Shown here: positions 47,746 through 59,500 of the stretch, piece by piece
How positions within the stretch are numbered: position 1 is the stretch's first letter
How the letters are laid out: each line of letters starts with the position of its first letter
Source: Enoplolaimus lenunculus
Taxonomy: Eukaryota; Nematoda; Enoplea; Enoplida; Thoracostomopsidae
Direction: 5' to 3'
DNA: 64,000 nucleotides
NCBI GenBank assembly: GCA_030248215.1
Contig: JASANG010000166.1
Span: 1-64,000 of the forward strand
Notes under the pieces: model-generated
The model's database searches: none
What the model was told of the DNA's origin: nothing
The model's input: the letters and a program-made list of their open reading frames with translations, nothing else
Translations under genes and position numbers: made by a program

Positions 47746-48027
47746 GGACGCCTCGTAAAGTAAACATGGGCCGAAAGCAAAATTTTAGGTATTTTCACAA
47801 TGGAAAGGAACACCAGTTTTTACGGGAAACGGATGTCCTGTTACTGCGGTTACAAATTGTACAAGGCAGGCACACGGTGCACGGCATTTGAGTTCAATCT
47901 ACCGTCGAGTCTCACAGTATTACAACTACGCGAATTTGGCTCACGTGTTTTGGTTAACAAGTTTGAAATAGATGCTGTATTAGCAAAACGCTGTGCATAT
48001 ATACAAAAACGCTTTTTACATACCATT

Positions 48028-48039
48028 TTTATTAATAAA
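48028..48039. promoter_or_regulatory. Palindromic poly(A) signal, TTTATTAATAAA
   Basis: Contains AATAAA on both strands. On the minus strand it lies 82 bases past the left TMED stop codon and is the likely TMED poly(A) signal. The mirrored site is at about 60044-60055, 76-82 bases past the right TMED stop. Confidence 0.5.
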
Positions 48040-48114
48040 GAATATGTTTTTTAAACCGTGAAAAGCGTTTTGTATTTTTGACCTGATTCCCAAGAAACAA
48101 ATCAGGCTTCAAAT

Positions 48115-51100
48115 TTAGACACCAGGTCTGCTGGAGGCAGCACCGAATGTTTCAAAAGTTGCCGTGTCAGTGAACGATGCTTTTAATCTCGAGTAAAATT
48201 GTCTTCGTATTAGCAACGTTTGTGTAAAACCAGCAAACAACAAAGTTGCCGTAAACATTGAAGCCCAAAAATCGATTCTGGATGAAAGTGATTTGCCTGA
48301 ATGATACGCAATCGCTTGTTCATGTTTAACCTGATGAATTGATTTCCATTGCGAATGAATGTAATCGCTAATGTTGTGTAGTGAATCCTGAAATGTCTCA
48401 AAAATATATGTTTTTTGTTGATCTATAAAGGTTATATGCCAGTATTGTGAAATTCGTGCTTCTGTTTATTATCACTGTCCGTTTTCGATATTTTTACTAT
48501 CCGTTTACACTCTGCTTAATAGTTAAACTTTTTCGACATTTGGTATCAGATAGGGCGTACGTGGTCGAGCGTCATGCTCCTATACAAAAATCTATTTATT
48601 GTCTTTAATACGGTACGCCTATGAATTTTGAAATAAGTACGTGCAAATGGATTTTCAGACGTTTGTATAATTAAACGCCGTTAAAATAACGCCTTTGCAA
48701 AAAATTTATTATTTTGAGCAAAATATCTTATTTTGAGTAAAATTTCCCATCACCGTTTTATTTTTCGAACCCAAGTAATTGGTTCTTTACTAACTTCAAC
48801 GTTATCACTCCAACTGTGTTCTGTCGGGTAGTCCTCAGTTTGGTCGTGCGCTTCGTCGGAAAGTTCAATATCGAGTTCGAAACCAAAGTGTGTTTTGGTT
48901 AAAAGTGAATGACTGTAGATACAGAAACCGTAATCTCCTGTAAGAAATTGCTTTTGCTCTCTCACTAAGAGAAAAGCTTATAGTCGATTTACAGATTTTT
49001 ATATTCAAGCCAAATTGGGAAGACATATTGTGCAAAAAACAGTTTAGTTCTCGTACACAGCGGAATTAGAGATTTTTTATGTAATCGACAGCTTTTTCGC
49101 ATCCGTCTTAAACATATTTTAATTTTGCATTTTTGGAATAAATTTTTGAAGCAAATTTAAAAATTCAATTTGTTTTTAAATTTATGTTAATAAATTTAAG
49201 TATTTTCAGCAACAACGTGCGTTCGTCACGTCTCAATTTTCACATGCCGGTCAAACTTTGTTGTATGCGAAAGTAAAAAATAAACTTTTTTTGCACAATA
49301 TGACGTATTTTAAAAACGAAATTAGTATACGCGAGCTTCGTCGTTATATAACTGGGGCAGCTTGGATCACGTTTTATGATGTTTACAGCATAATTCACTG
49401 CGATGACGTAGTGTTGGCAGCGGTGTATGCAATTTTTAAGCAATAAACCACTCTTACTTCAATAACGTTATTCCAATCATGCAAATGGTCGTATGTGTCG
49501 TCTTCTAAATACAAGTCCCATTCAATTAAAAATTGGACTGGTGTTAATTTTGAATGACTGTATATACAAAATCCATAGTCACCTGCAATATATTTGCATA
49601 TTTTTGACAACTTTTTATACATAGCTTGGCCAGTGTAAACATCACAGTGCATGGAACGTATTGCTACGTGCACTAGAGTAAGCTTATGCTTAGACTAAAA
49701 TTTTTGCTCAGGCATAGGTGTTGTTTAGGCATAGGCTTAAAGATATACTTATACTATTAGCACGGTCCTGTTTCTATAGATTGGCCGCTTAAAGTATAGA
49801 CGAAGGACAAACTATTCACCTTCGGATAAGCATTTTTGCGCAAAGCACACAACGCTTAGCAATGCAGTAAAACGGATAGCAAAGAATAAAGCCACAATCA
49901 GTCTGTAAGAGTGTGCCAAAGGCTCAATGCTTACACTACAAAAAATGGTGAGTCAAATTGACTCCCTTGGAAATGTGCTCTACGGGACTACACAGACTGA
50001 GTCAAATTCGACACCGCCAGAGTCATACGCGCAACTCAGTGAGTCTAATTTGACTCTGGCGGAGTCGAATTTGACTCAGTCTGTGTAGTCCCGTAGAGCC
50101 TATATCGGAGAGAGTCAATTTGATTCACCATTTTTTGCAGTGTAGGGACTTCACATCCTTGCTTCACAGTCGACGAAGCTTCTACGAAAAAATTAGCAAT
50201 TTTATAAATTTAGGACGTTTTTGGAAAGTGGTGATCAATTCTAAAAATTAAGTAGTGATTGGCGTTTTAGGTTCTTTTTCAAACTGAAACTTTTGGCATT
50301 TTTGCCAAATCTTTAAGCTCTGTCATATTTTAACTCTTTCTCACATAGTTTATACTTTGAGTAACACTTTGTTGTATTGAAAATAAAAACACAATGTACA
50401 GTATTTACGCTATTTTCGCAGTGCAAAACTTTTTCACGACAATCAAGCTTCCGCCAACTTAAAATAAAGCTTTATAATCGAGTGATTACTCCTTCGGAGT
50501 TCAGTGTTGAGTTCAAATTCCAGTTTAAAAGTTGCGTTCTCAGAAGAAATAGAAAATATTCATGCGGTAAAGAATGGTTTGAACTAAAATTTGAGCTCCG
50601 CCACCAATAAGCAAGCAAAAGCGAGACAAATGTACGTATCAGAATATAATTATTTCCAGGTAAAACTTTATAAACAACAAAACAACATCACTTACCATCT
50701 TCCTTTAATTGCAATTCATACAACGCAATTTCATCGACTTTCTTTTTCGTAATGACTTTTTTGCTCATTGGATACACGATTTGAAACGAAAAATACGCTT
50801 CGTCAGGTTCGATTGGCTGGAAACAAAATATTACAAAATATTTTTTTTTCAATTATCCAATGAAAATTAACTGTAAATTGTAACGGGTTGATTAATCAAC
50901 TCAGAAAGAGAATTAGTTATTTGTGGATATTTCTGAGTTAATAACGGTAAATATAATCTCAGTCTGAGTTGATTTAATTTCGATTTACTCGATTAGTTGT
51001 ACTCAGAATGAGTTCAAACAATTCCGAATTATAAGTTCGGAAAGACCTAATTCAGAACTCAGACTTCTGAGTTAATTTACCTAATTCTGTGTTAAAATCA

Positions 51101-51525
51101 ATTCACTGAAATTTACAGAGTTGTTGTGTTTGTGAAAATTCTATTAATTTTTTGCAAAAGTTTGATATTTCTGAAGTTTACAAATTTAAAATATTGACGA
51201 ATTTGCTTCCATGGCCATACTCTGGCGAGGTAAAATGAAAATAACTTTTAGAATTAATAATCTCGTCTTGGTTTTAACTTACATACACTGATACTTCAAC
51301 TGATAAATTTTTGTGCAACCTTTGATAGAGGCAAAAGTTTTCTTTCGGCTGAAGTATAAACTGTAGTTCAATGTCAATTAAATCAAGTTCATTGACAATC
51401 GGATCTTTGTCCCAAATCATTGGCTCTGAGTTCCACGTTAAGCACTGGACGCATGGGTCCAAAATTAGCAAAATGCTGGCCAAAATCAACAATGAACTAA
51501 TCATTAAATTGTTAGATTGTGGCAT
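48115..51525 (-). CDS. p24/TMED cargo receptor, left copy, with alternative exons 3a/3b
   Basis: p24 proteins are type I membrane proteins that cycle between ER and Golgi in COPI/COPII vesicles. Exons: 51283-51525, 50696-50816, then 3a 49458-49582 or 3b 48795-48937, and 48115-48387. This gives 253 (3a) or 259 (3b) residues. Visible: a signal peptide (LLILASILLILDPCVQC); the GOLD domain with its two conserved cysteines (NFCLYQRL and GDYGFCIYSHS); a helical stretch (HNISDYIHSQWKSIHQVKHE); a transmembrane segment (FWASMFTATLLFAGFTQTLL) followed by RRQFY, near the usual FF/basic coat-binding signal; and a longer cytosolic tail than usual. The subfamily is not assigned. Every junction keeps frame. 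Confidence 0.85.
49210..49446 (+). CDS. Candidate antisense terminal exon inside TMED intron
   Basis: A 78-codon frame follows an acceptor (tttaagtattttcag) and ends in TAA that overlaps an AATAAA hexamer (49442-49447), 12 bases from TMED exon 3a on the other strand. The product (QQRAFVTSQFSHAGQTLLYA..., ending FKQ) is not recognised. The mirrored copy at 58587-58820 differs by a small in-frame replacement (3 bases shorter). It may be a real nested gene end or a chance frame; no upstream exon was found. Confidence 0.28.
   Translation, partial: QQRAFVTSQFSHAGQTLLYAKVKNKLFLHNMTYFKNEISIRELRRYITGAAWITFYDVYSIIHCDDVVLAAVYAIFKQ
49932..50144. mobile_element. MITE family C, TA-flanked long hairpin
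   Basis: tacactacaaaaaatggtga and its inverse caccattttttgcagtgta; nearly the whole element is self-complementary (gagtcaaattcgac words, tctacgggactacacag). TA at both ends suggests a Tc1/mariner-type insertion. Confidence 0.75.
50885..51110. mobile_element. 'aactcaga' foldback family copy in TMED intron 1
   Basis: gggttgattaatcaactcag on the left, actcagacttctgagttaat on the right. Related to 7340-7560. Confidence 0.5.
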
Positions 51526-52630
51526 TTTGAATATCTGCTACATTTAAATGCTGCGTTGAACTTTTAAAGTCACCAGATTGAACCCGTAGCCGGAGTAAAG
51601 ACGTGGGTTGAGTAAAGCCGTGGGTTAGTTTGGTTGTCCCTGCAAAAATTTTGTTCCACCCTAAAAATTAAAAATTTATAGATTCATAGCGAAATTTTAT
51701 TTACGTAGTATCTGCTCTGAATGCACAACAGCACTGCAGTAGGTAACTTTTTTCTACGCATTCCCAGACAAAATATCGCGTGACGACGGCTACCGTACTC
51801 CGAGGTACATGTTTACGTAAAAGGTACATAAAATTTAAAGTTTAGTGTATGCTTGCTGGCTCCGGCCTCGGTAAATATCCTGGCCCCGAGACATCTGTAA
51901 TATATCCGTTATACACAAATCGTTGTGAATGTACAAACATTTTTTAAAATTCGGACAATACTCAGCAACAGAAATAAAGTCAAATGCTATACGTGGCAAA
52001 CTTTGTGTTGCTTTTACTGAAAGTATAAAACATTGAGTTGAACTGAACTATGAAATGATTACATTCAAAATGTCGACAAAATTGTACACACAACTGGCAG
52101 AAACAACAACAACAACAACAAACTTTTCAACTGTTTCATGTTTCCGTTGATATATGAGGTCTTGTTTTCACTGAGAGAAATGTATGCCGTGTGGGGATCC
52201 AGAACGTTTTCACTAAATTTATGCTTAAAACTAAAAATATTCTAAAATTCAAATGAAAATTAATTTATTTCAGTTTTAGTAATTTATAAAATTCGTAATA
52301 TTTTTAATTCAACTTTTGTTATACGTAAAGAACGCTGTGCTCCCGTTAGTTGTGCTCATAGGCACTTTCATTGAGTGACTATATTGCGATAGTAATAATT
52401 GTAATGTTTAGTAAGTTTAACTGGATATACGTTTCAATTTGAATTAAACTTTTACGAGTTAATTTTTTGAATGCAGTTTCAAAAAATAATGCGCGTTGCG
52501 ATGATAGTGTGTGTGGCGGTTCGTGGGAAGCAGTTATTATAACATTACAAATAACAAAAACTCGGAAGACAAACGGTTATCGTTAAAATATATCGTTTAA
52601 AAAATGTTAAATCGAAAATAATCTTGTTCA

Positions 52631-52783
52631 TGGGCCAATGTAAAGAACAAGGGGAAAACAGGATTTTAAGCTACTCCCTAAGCCTAAGCCTAAGCCAAGC
52701 CAAGCAAAAAATAGTCTAAAGTTAAAGCCAATTTTTAGTTGGACAGGAATCCGCCCCCTACTCCACACTGGGCAAGGATGCGA
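52631..52783. mobile_element. MITE family D copy in the palindrome core, diverged
   Basis: gggccaatgtaaagaacaag, cctaagcctaagcc, and a degenerate right end. Counterpart of 55254-55408. Confidence 0.45.
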
Positions 52784-52915
52784 TGATATGGAGCGGGCGG
52801 CGCTGAAAGCAGTATTACACTCACTATTGCAAAAACTCGGTACAAACGTCTAGTATTAAAATATACCGTTTAAACGTAATTGAAATTACATCTTCGTCAT
52901 TTTGTGAATTCCTAC

Positions 52916-53092
52916 TACTGTAAACTGGGGAGTCAAAGACTCTCTCGAAATAGACTCTCCTGCACTACACAAACGAGCCAAATTCATTATGCAGTTTATA
53001 GCTAATCGAATTTCACGGACTCCGAATGACTCAGTTGTATAGTCAGGAAAAGCCTATTTCGGAGAATCAATGACCACCATTTTTGCAGTGTA
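52916..53092. mobile_element. MITE family C, diverged copy
   Basis: tactgtaaactggggagtca ... ccaccatttttgcagtgta. Mirrors 54905-55107 with many differences. Confidence 0.55.
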
Positions 53093-53840
53093 AATGTATG
53101 TATAGCATCTTCAGTAGTGGAGACGCTGCCAGCGGAGACCGTGCCCTATCCGGGGGCCCGTTTGCATTGTGGGCATATCCGACGTTTTCTACGTTATTCA
53201 AAATAACGAAATTTCCACAGCGCTATACCGAGCGTTTTTTCTCACACAGCGCCTCAAATTTTCGGCGCGGTATCGCGTACTCACGTCCAATGTACGTGTC
53301 GGCAAGACTAGGGGACGAGGGGCGCCTACGAGATAGTATAGCGGTCCAAAGACAGAACATAATTTTGTACACAAAAGCTTAACCGCTAACATTAAGGAGA
53401 AAATGCTTCAAATGCGGTCGAAAAATAGAATGACATTTGCAAGAGTCTATAGTTTGGAATAAATTAGGACTTGACACGGCATGTAAGAAGATATTTTTAT
53501 TTTGTGAAATTCGATGGCCGATCAAGTTGGGAAAAAGTTTTGCTATCATTTAAAATCAATGTTAAAAAATGTAATACTTACCTTAACAACAGTCTAATAT
53601 GGCAACATATAACGACACGACATATAGAGGTACTAAGCTTTCATAATGAATGAACTATTCCCTTTGACAAATTATGTTTGCTAACATGAATTTCCACCAA
53701 AACTGATTTCCCGTCAAAATATTAAATTTTCAACCAAAATTGGATTTTCTTTCCAAAAGTGGAGTCGCGCTAAATTTAATGTTATTTCAAAATTTAAATT
53801 TTTGCACGAAATTTATTTTGTGGCAAAATTTCGGTTTTGA

Positions 53841-53995
53841 ATATTTAGCACAATAAAATAGAATATGAATTCTTAAAGGCCGTGCCAAGTCTAATAATCT
53901 CACTCGCACGTGATATATAATCGCCAAATGTTTTAAATAGACAATTGGATGTCCAAAATTCAAAAACGCAACTAAAATTCAAATTCTGGTGGGAC
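53841..53995. other. Central spacer of the giant inverted repeat
   Basis: About 150 bases without an inverse partner, between arms that still match at 53719 / 54121. AT-rich, non-coding. Confidence 0.6.
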
Positions 53996-54565
53996 ATTCA
54001 AATTTTGCCGCAAACATAAATTTCAGTGCAAAAATTTAAATTTTGACAATAACATTTAAATTTAGGCGCGAACTCCAACTTTTGGGAAGAAAATCCAAAT
54101 TTTGGTTGAAAATTTTATATTTTGACGGGAAATCAAAGTTTTGGTGGAAATTCATGTTGGCAAAAAATCCTAATTTTTCGAGGAATAACTCATTCATTAT
54201 GAAAGCTTAATAAAACCAGATATGCTTTCTTAAATGTCGTGACAATTCCTATATGTTGCCAAATTAGACTGTTGTTAAGGTATATTAGTGTTTACATTTT
54301 TGACCTCAGTTTAAATTTTAAATGATAGCGAAAACTTTTCCCAACTTTGATCGGCCATAAGTCATTCAATTCGAATTTCACAAAATAAAAAATATCTTCT
54401 TACATGCCGTGTCAAGTCCTATAATTTATTGCCAAACTATAGACTCTTGCAAAGGCATTTCTCTATTTACTGTTTCGACCGCATTTGAAGCGTTTCCTTT
54501 AATGTTAGCGGTTAAAGCTTTTGCCCTTGTATACAAGAAATTATGTTCTGTCTTTGAAACCAACC

Positions 54566-54741
54566 AGGGTTGCGCTATACTATCTCGTACGGCGCCGTTC
54601 GTCCCACGTGCGTTGCTTTCCGACACCGTACGATATGGGACGTAATTTGTGTGCGATACCGCACCGTGACGCTCCGCAACGGACGGCGCCATATGGGTGA
54701 CGAACGGCGCCGGACGTCATCAAAAGTATAGCGCTACCCTT
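54566..54741. mobile_element. CpG-rich MITE family B, complete copy near the palindrome centre
   Basis: agggttgcgctatact ... agtatagcgctaccct ends; acggcgccgttcgtcc and gacggcgccatatggg hairpin words. The mirrored region 53110-53350 is a strongly decayed partner. Confidence 0.7.
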
Positions 54742-54904
54742 AATGTTTTTGATATCGAACCGTGTTTATTTGAATAGCATTGCGAACGTCGAGTATAGCG
54801 CAATCCGAAGAAGACGAGGCCACCCGAATAGGGCGAAACGGTGATAGTCTGAGCACTGGCAACAAGTAATATCTCCAACTACTGAAAGATGCTATACATA
54901 CATT

Positions 54905-55107
54905 TACACTGCAAAAAATGGTGAGTCAAATTGACTCTCTCCGAAATAGGCTTTTCCTGACTATACAAACTGAGTCAAAATTCGACGTCGCCAGAGTGAA
55001 ATTCGATTCACTGAATCGCTCAGTGAGTGGAATTTGACTCAGTTTGTGTAGTCAGGAGAAGTCTATTTCGAAGAGAGTCAATTTGACTCACCATTTTTTA
55101 CAGTGTA
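54905..55107. mobile_element. MITE family C, well-preserved hairpin
   Basis: tacactgcaaaaaatggtga ... caccattttttacagtgta. The stem covers nearly the whole element. Confidence 0.75.
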
Positions 55108-55253
55108 GGAATTCACAAAATGAACAAAGATGATAATTTCAATTAACGTTTAAAACGGTATATTTTAATAATAGACGTTTGTACCGAGTTTTGCAATCAG
55201 TAATGTTAATACTGCTTCCAAAAGCGCCGCCACACTCATATCATCGCATCGTA

Positions 55254-55408
55254 TGCCCATGTAAAGATCAGGGGCGGAACGGTTTTCTGTCGGACTAGAA
55301 AAGAGTAAGCTTAAGCTTTAGACTAAATTTTTTGCTTGGCTTAGGCTTAGGCTTAGGCTTAGGAGTATGCTTAAAATCCTGTTCCGCCCCTGTTCTTTAC
55401 ATTGGCCC
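55254..55408. mobile_element. MITE family D, complete copy
   Basis: gcccatgtaaagatcagggg and its inverse cccctgttctttacattggg bound a core of ttaggc units and an aagcttaagc stretch. Confidence 0.65.
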
Positions 55409-56514
55409 AATGAACAAAGATTAAATTTTCAATTTAACATTTTAAACGATATATTTTAACAATAACCGTTTGTACCGAGTTTTGTTATTTGTAATGTTAT
55501 AATAACTGCTTCCAAACGAACCGCCACACACACATATCATCGCAACGCGCATTATTTTTTGAAACTTGCATTCAAAAAATTGAACAATTTAAAAGTTTCC
55601 ACAGCTGAATTCAAATTGAAACGTATATCCAGTTAAACTTACTAAACATTACAATTATTACTATCGCAATATAGTCACTTAATGAAAGTGCCTATGAGCA
55701 CAACTAACGGGAGCACAGCGTTCTTTACGTATAACAAAAGTTGAATTAAAAATATTACGAATTTTATAAATTACTAAAACTGAAATAAATTAAATTTCAT
55801 TTGAATTTTAGAATATTTTTAGTTTTAAGCATAAATTTAGTGAAAACGTTCTGGATCCCCACACGGCATACATTTCTCTCAGTGAAAACAAGACCTCATA
55901 TATCAACGGAAACATGAAACAGTTGAAAAGTTTGTTGTTGTTGTTGTTTCTGCCAGTTGTGTGTACAATTTTGTCGACATTTTGAATGTAATCATTTCAT
56001 AGTTCAGTTCAACTCAATGTTTTATACTTTCAGTAAAAGCAACACAAAGTTTGCCACGTATAGCATTTGACTTTATTTCTGTTGCTGAGTATTGTCCGAA
56101 TTTTAAAAAATGTTTGTACATTCACAACGATTTGTGTATAACGGATATATTACAGATGTCTCGGGGCCAGGATTTTTACCGAGGCCGGAGCCAGCAAGCA
56201 TACACTAAACTTCAAATTTTAAGTACCTTTTACGTAAACATGTACCTCGGAGTACGGTAGCCGTTTTTATGATATCGCCGCGTCACGAGATATTTTGTCT
56301 GGAAATGCGTAGAAAAAAGTTACTTACTGCAGTGCTGTTGAGCATTCAGAGCAGATACTACATAAATAAAATTTCGCCATGAATTATAAATTTTTAGGGT
56401 GGAACAAAATTTTTGCAGGGACAACCAAAGTAACCACGGCTTTGCTCCGGCTACGGGTTCAATCTGGTGACTTTAAAAGTTCAACGCAGCATTTAAATGT
56501 AGCAGATATTCAAA

Positions 56515-59500
56515 ATGCCACAATCTAACAATTTAATGATTAGTTCATTGTTGATTTTGGCCAGCATTTTGCTAATTTTGGACCCATGCGTCCAGTGCTT
56601 AACGTGGAACTCAGAGCCAATGATTTGGGACAAAGATCCGATTGTCAATGAACTTGATTTAATTGACATTGAACTACAGTTTATACTTCAGCCGAAAGAA
56701 AACTTTTGCCTCTATCAAAGGTTGCACAAAAATTTATCAGTTGAAGTATCAGTGTATGTAAGTTAAAACCAAGACGAGATTATTAATTCTAAAAGTTATT
56801 TTTTTCATTTTACCTCGCCAGAGTATGGCCATGGAAGCAAATTCGTCAATATTTTAAATTTGTAAACTTCAGAAATATCAAACTTTTGCAAAAAATTAAT
56901 AGAATTTACACAAACACAACAACTCTGTAAATTTCAGTGAATTGATTTTAACACAGAATTAGGTAAATTAAACCAGAAGTCTGAGTTCTGAATTAGGTCT
57001 TTCCGAACTTATAATTCGGAATTGTTTGAACTCATTCTGAGTACAACTAATCGAGTAAATCGAAATTAAATCAACTCAGACTGAGATTATATTTATATAC
57101 CGTTATTAACTCAGAAATATCCACAAATAACTAATTCTCTTTCTGAGTTGATTAATCAACCCGTTAGAATTTACAGTGAATTTTCATTGGATAATTGGAA
57201 AAAAAATATTTTGTAATATTTTGTTTCCAGCCAATCGAACCTGACGAAGCGTATTTTTCGTTTCAAATCGTTTATCCAATGAGCAAAAAAGTCATTACGA
57301 AAAAGAAAGTCGATGAAATTGCGTTGTATGAATTGCAATTAAAGGAAGATGGTAAGTGATGTTGTTTTGTTGTTTATAAAGTTTTACCTGGAAATAATTA
57401 TATTCTGATACGTACATTTGTCTCGCTTTTGCTTGCTTATTGGTGGCGGAGCTCAAATTTTAGTTCAAACCATCCTTTACAGCATGAATATTTTCTATTT
57501 CTTCTGAGAACGCAACTTTTAAACTGGAATTTGAACTCAACACTGAACTCCGAAGGCGCAATCACTCGATTATAAAGCTTTATTTTAAGTTGGCGGAAGC
57601 TTGATTGTCGTGAAAAAGTTTTGCACTGCGAAAATAGCGTAAATACTGTACATTGTGTTTTTATTTTCAATACAACAAAGTGTTACTCAAAGTATAAACG
57701 ATGTGAGAAAGGGTTAAAATATGACAGAGCTTAAAGATTTGGCAAAAATGCCAAAAGTTTCAGTTTGAAAAAGAACCTAAAACCCCAATCACTACTTAAT
57801 TTTTAGAATTGATCACCACTTTCCAAAAACGTCCTAAATTTATAAAATTGCTAATTTTTTTGTAGAAGCTTCGTCGACTGTGAAGTTCCTACACTGCAAA
57901 AAATGGTGCGTCAAATTGACTCTCTCCGTTTAGGCACTACGGGACTACACAGACAGAGTCAAATTCGTCTCCGCCAGAGTCAAATTAGACTCACTGAGTT
58001 GCGCGTATGACTCTGGCGGTGTCGAATTTGACTCAGTCTGTGTAGTCCCGTAGAGCACATTTCCAAGGGAGTCAATTTGACTCACCATTTTTTGTAGTGT
58101 AAGCATTGAGCCTTTGGCACACTCTTACAGACTGATTGTGGCTTTATTCTTTGCTATCCGTTTTACTGCATTGCTTAGTGTTGTGTGCTTTGCGCAAAAA
58201 TGCTTATCCGAAGGTGAATAGTTTGTCCTTCGTCTATACTTTAAGCGGCCAATCTATAGAAACAGGACCGTGCTAATAGTATAAGTATAGCTTTAAGCCT
58301 ATGCCTAAACAACACCTATGCCTGAGCAAAAATTTTAGTCTAAGCATAAGCTTACTCTAGTGCACGTAGCAATACGTTCCATGCACTGTGATCTTTACAC
58401 TGGCCAAGCTATGTATAAAAAGTTGTCAAAAATATGCAAATATATTGTAGGTGACTATGGATTTTGTATATACAGTCATTCAAAATTAACACCAGTGCAA
58501 TTTTTAATTGAATGGGACTTGTATTTAGAAGACGACACATACGACCATTTGCATGATTGGAATAACGTTATTGAAGTAAGAGTGGTTTATTGCTTAAAAA
58601 TTGCATACACCGCTGCCAACACTACGTCATCGCAGTGAATTATGCTGTAAACATCATAAAACGTGATCCAAGCTGCCCCAGTTATATAACGACGAAGCTC
58701 ACTGTTAATTTCGTTTTTAAAATACGTCATATTGTGCAAAAAAAGTTTATTTTTTACTTTCGCATACAACAAAGTTTGACCGGCATGTGAAAATTGAGAC
58801 GTGACGAACGCACGTTGTTGCTGAAAATACTTAAATTTATTAACATAAATCATCTCGCAAGAATTTAAAAAAGTTTTTTTGCAATTTAAAATTAAAAATA
58901 AATTTAAAAACAAATTGAATTTTTAAATTTGCTTCAAAAATTTATTCCAAAAATGCAAAATTAAAATATGTTTAAGACGGATGCGAAAAAGCTGTCGATT
59001 ACATAAAAAATCTCTAATTCCGCTGTGTACGAGAACTAAACTGTTTTTTGCACAATATGTCTTCCCAATTTGGCTTGAATATAAAAATCTGTAAATCGAC
59101 TATAAGCTTTTCTCTTAGTGAGAGAGCAAAAGCAATTTCTTACAGGAGATTACGGTTTCTGTATCTACAGTCATTCACTTTTAACCAAAACACACTTTGG
59201 TTTCGAACTCGATATTGAACTCTCCGACGAAGCGCACGACCAAACTGAGGACTACCCGACAGAACACAGTTGGAGTGATAACGTTGAAGTTAGTAAAGAA
59301 CCAATTACTTGGGTTCGAAAAATAAAATGGTGATGGGAAATTTTACTCAAAATAAGATATTTTGCTCAAAATAATAAATTTTTTGCAAAGGCGTTATTTT
59401 AACGGCGTTTAATTATACAAACGTCTGAAAATCCATTTGCACGTACTTATTTCAAAATTCATAGGCGTACCGTATTAAAGACAATAAATAGATTTTTGTA

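Larger units (their letters stand above)
44086..53840 (+). repeat. Left arm of a giant inverted repeat
   Basis: Every segment compared here has its inverse complement at about 108,086 minus its coordinate (drifting to ~108,040 near 51 kb and ~107,840 near the centre, because of indels). It contains NDUFAF5 exons 3-6 and a whole TMED gene. Identity is very high from 44.09 to about 52.44 kb and drops inward. The outer limit is unknown because the mirror partner runs off the window at 64000. Confidence 0.93.

Noticed and set aside
47800-48054. 84-codon plus-strand frame between NDUFAF5 and TMED, with a mirror copy
   Set aside because: The three differences I saw between the arms all change the amino acid, an AATAAA lies inside the frame, and there is no family match, so no sign of protein selection.
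49458-49673. Frame of 92 codons starting MHVAIRSMHCD over TMED exon 3a
   Set aside because: It is exon 3a read through both of its splice sites; the intact acceptor and donor and the p24 homology define the real exon.
55325-55362. Telomere repeat (TTAGGC)n
   Set aside because: Only about four units, inside a MITE with its own inverse ends and matched by a counterpart at 52.67 kb; not a telomere or interstitial telomere array.
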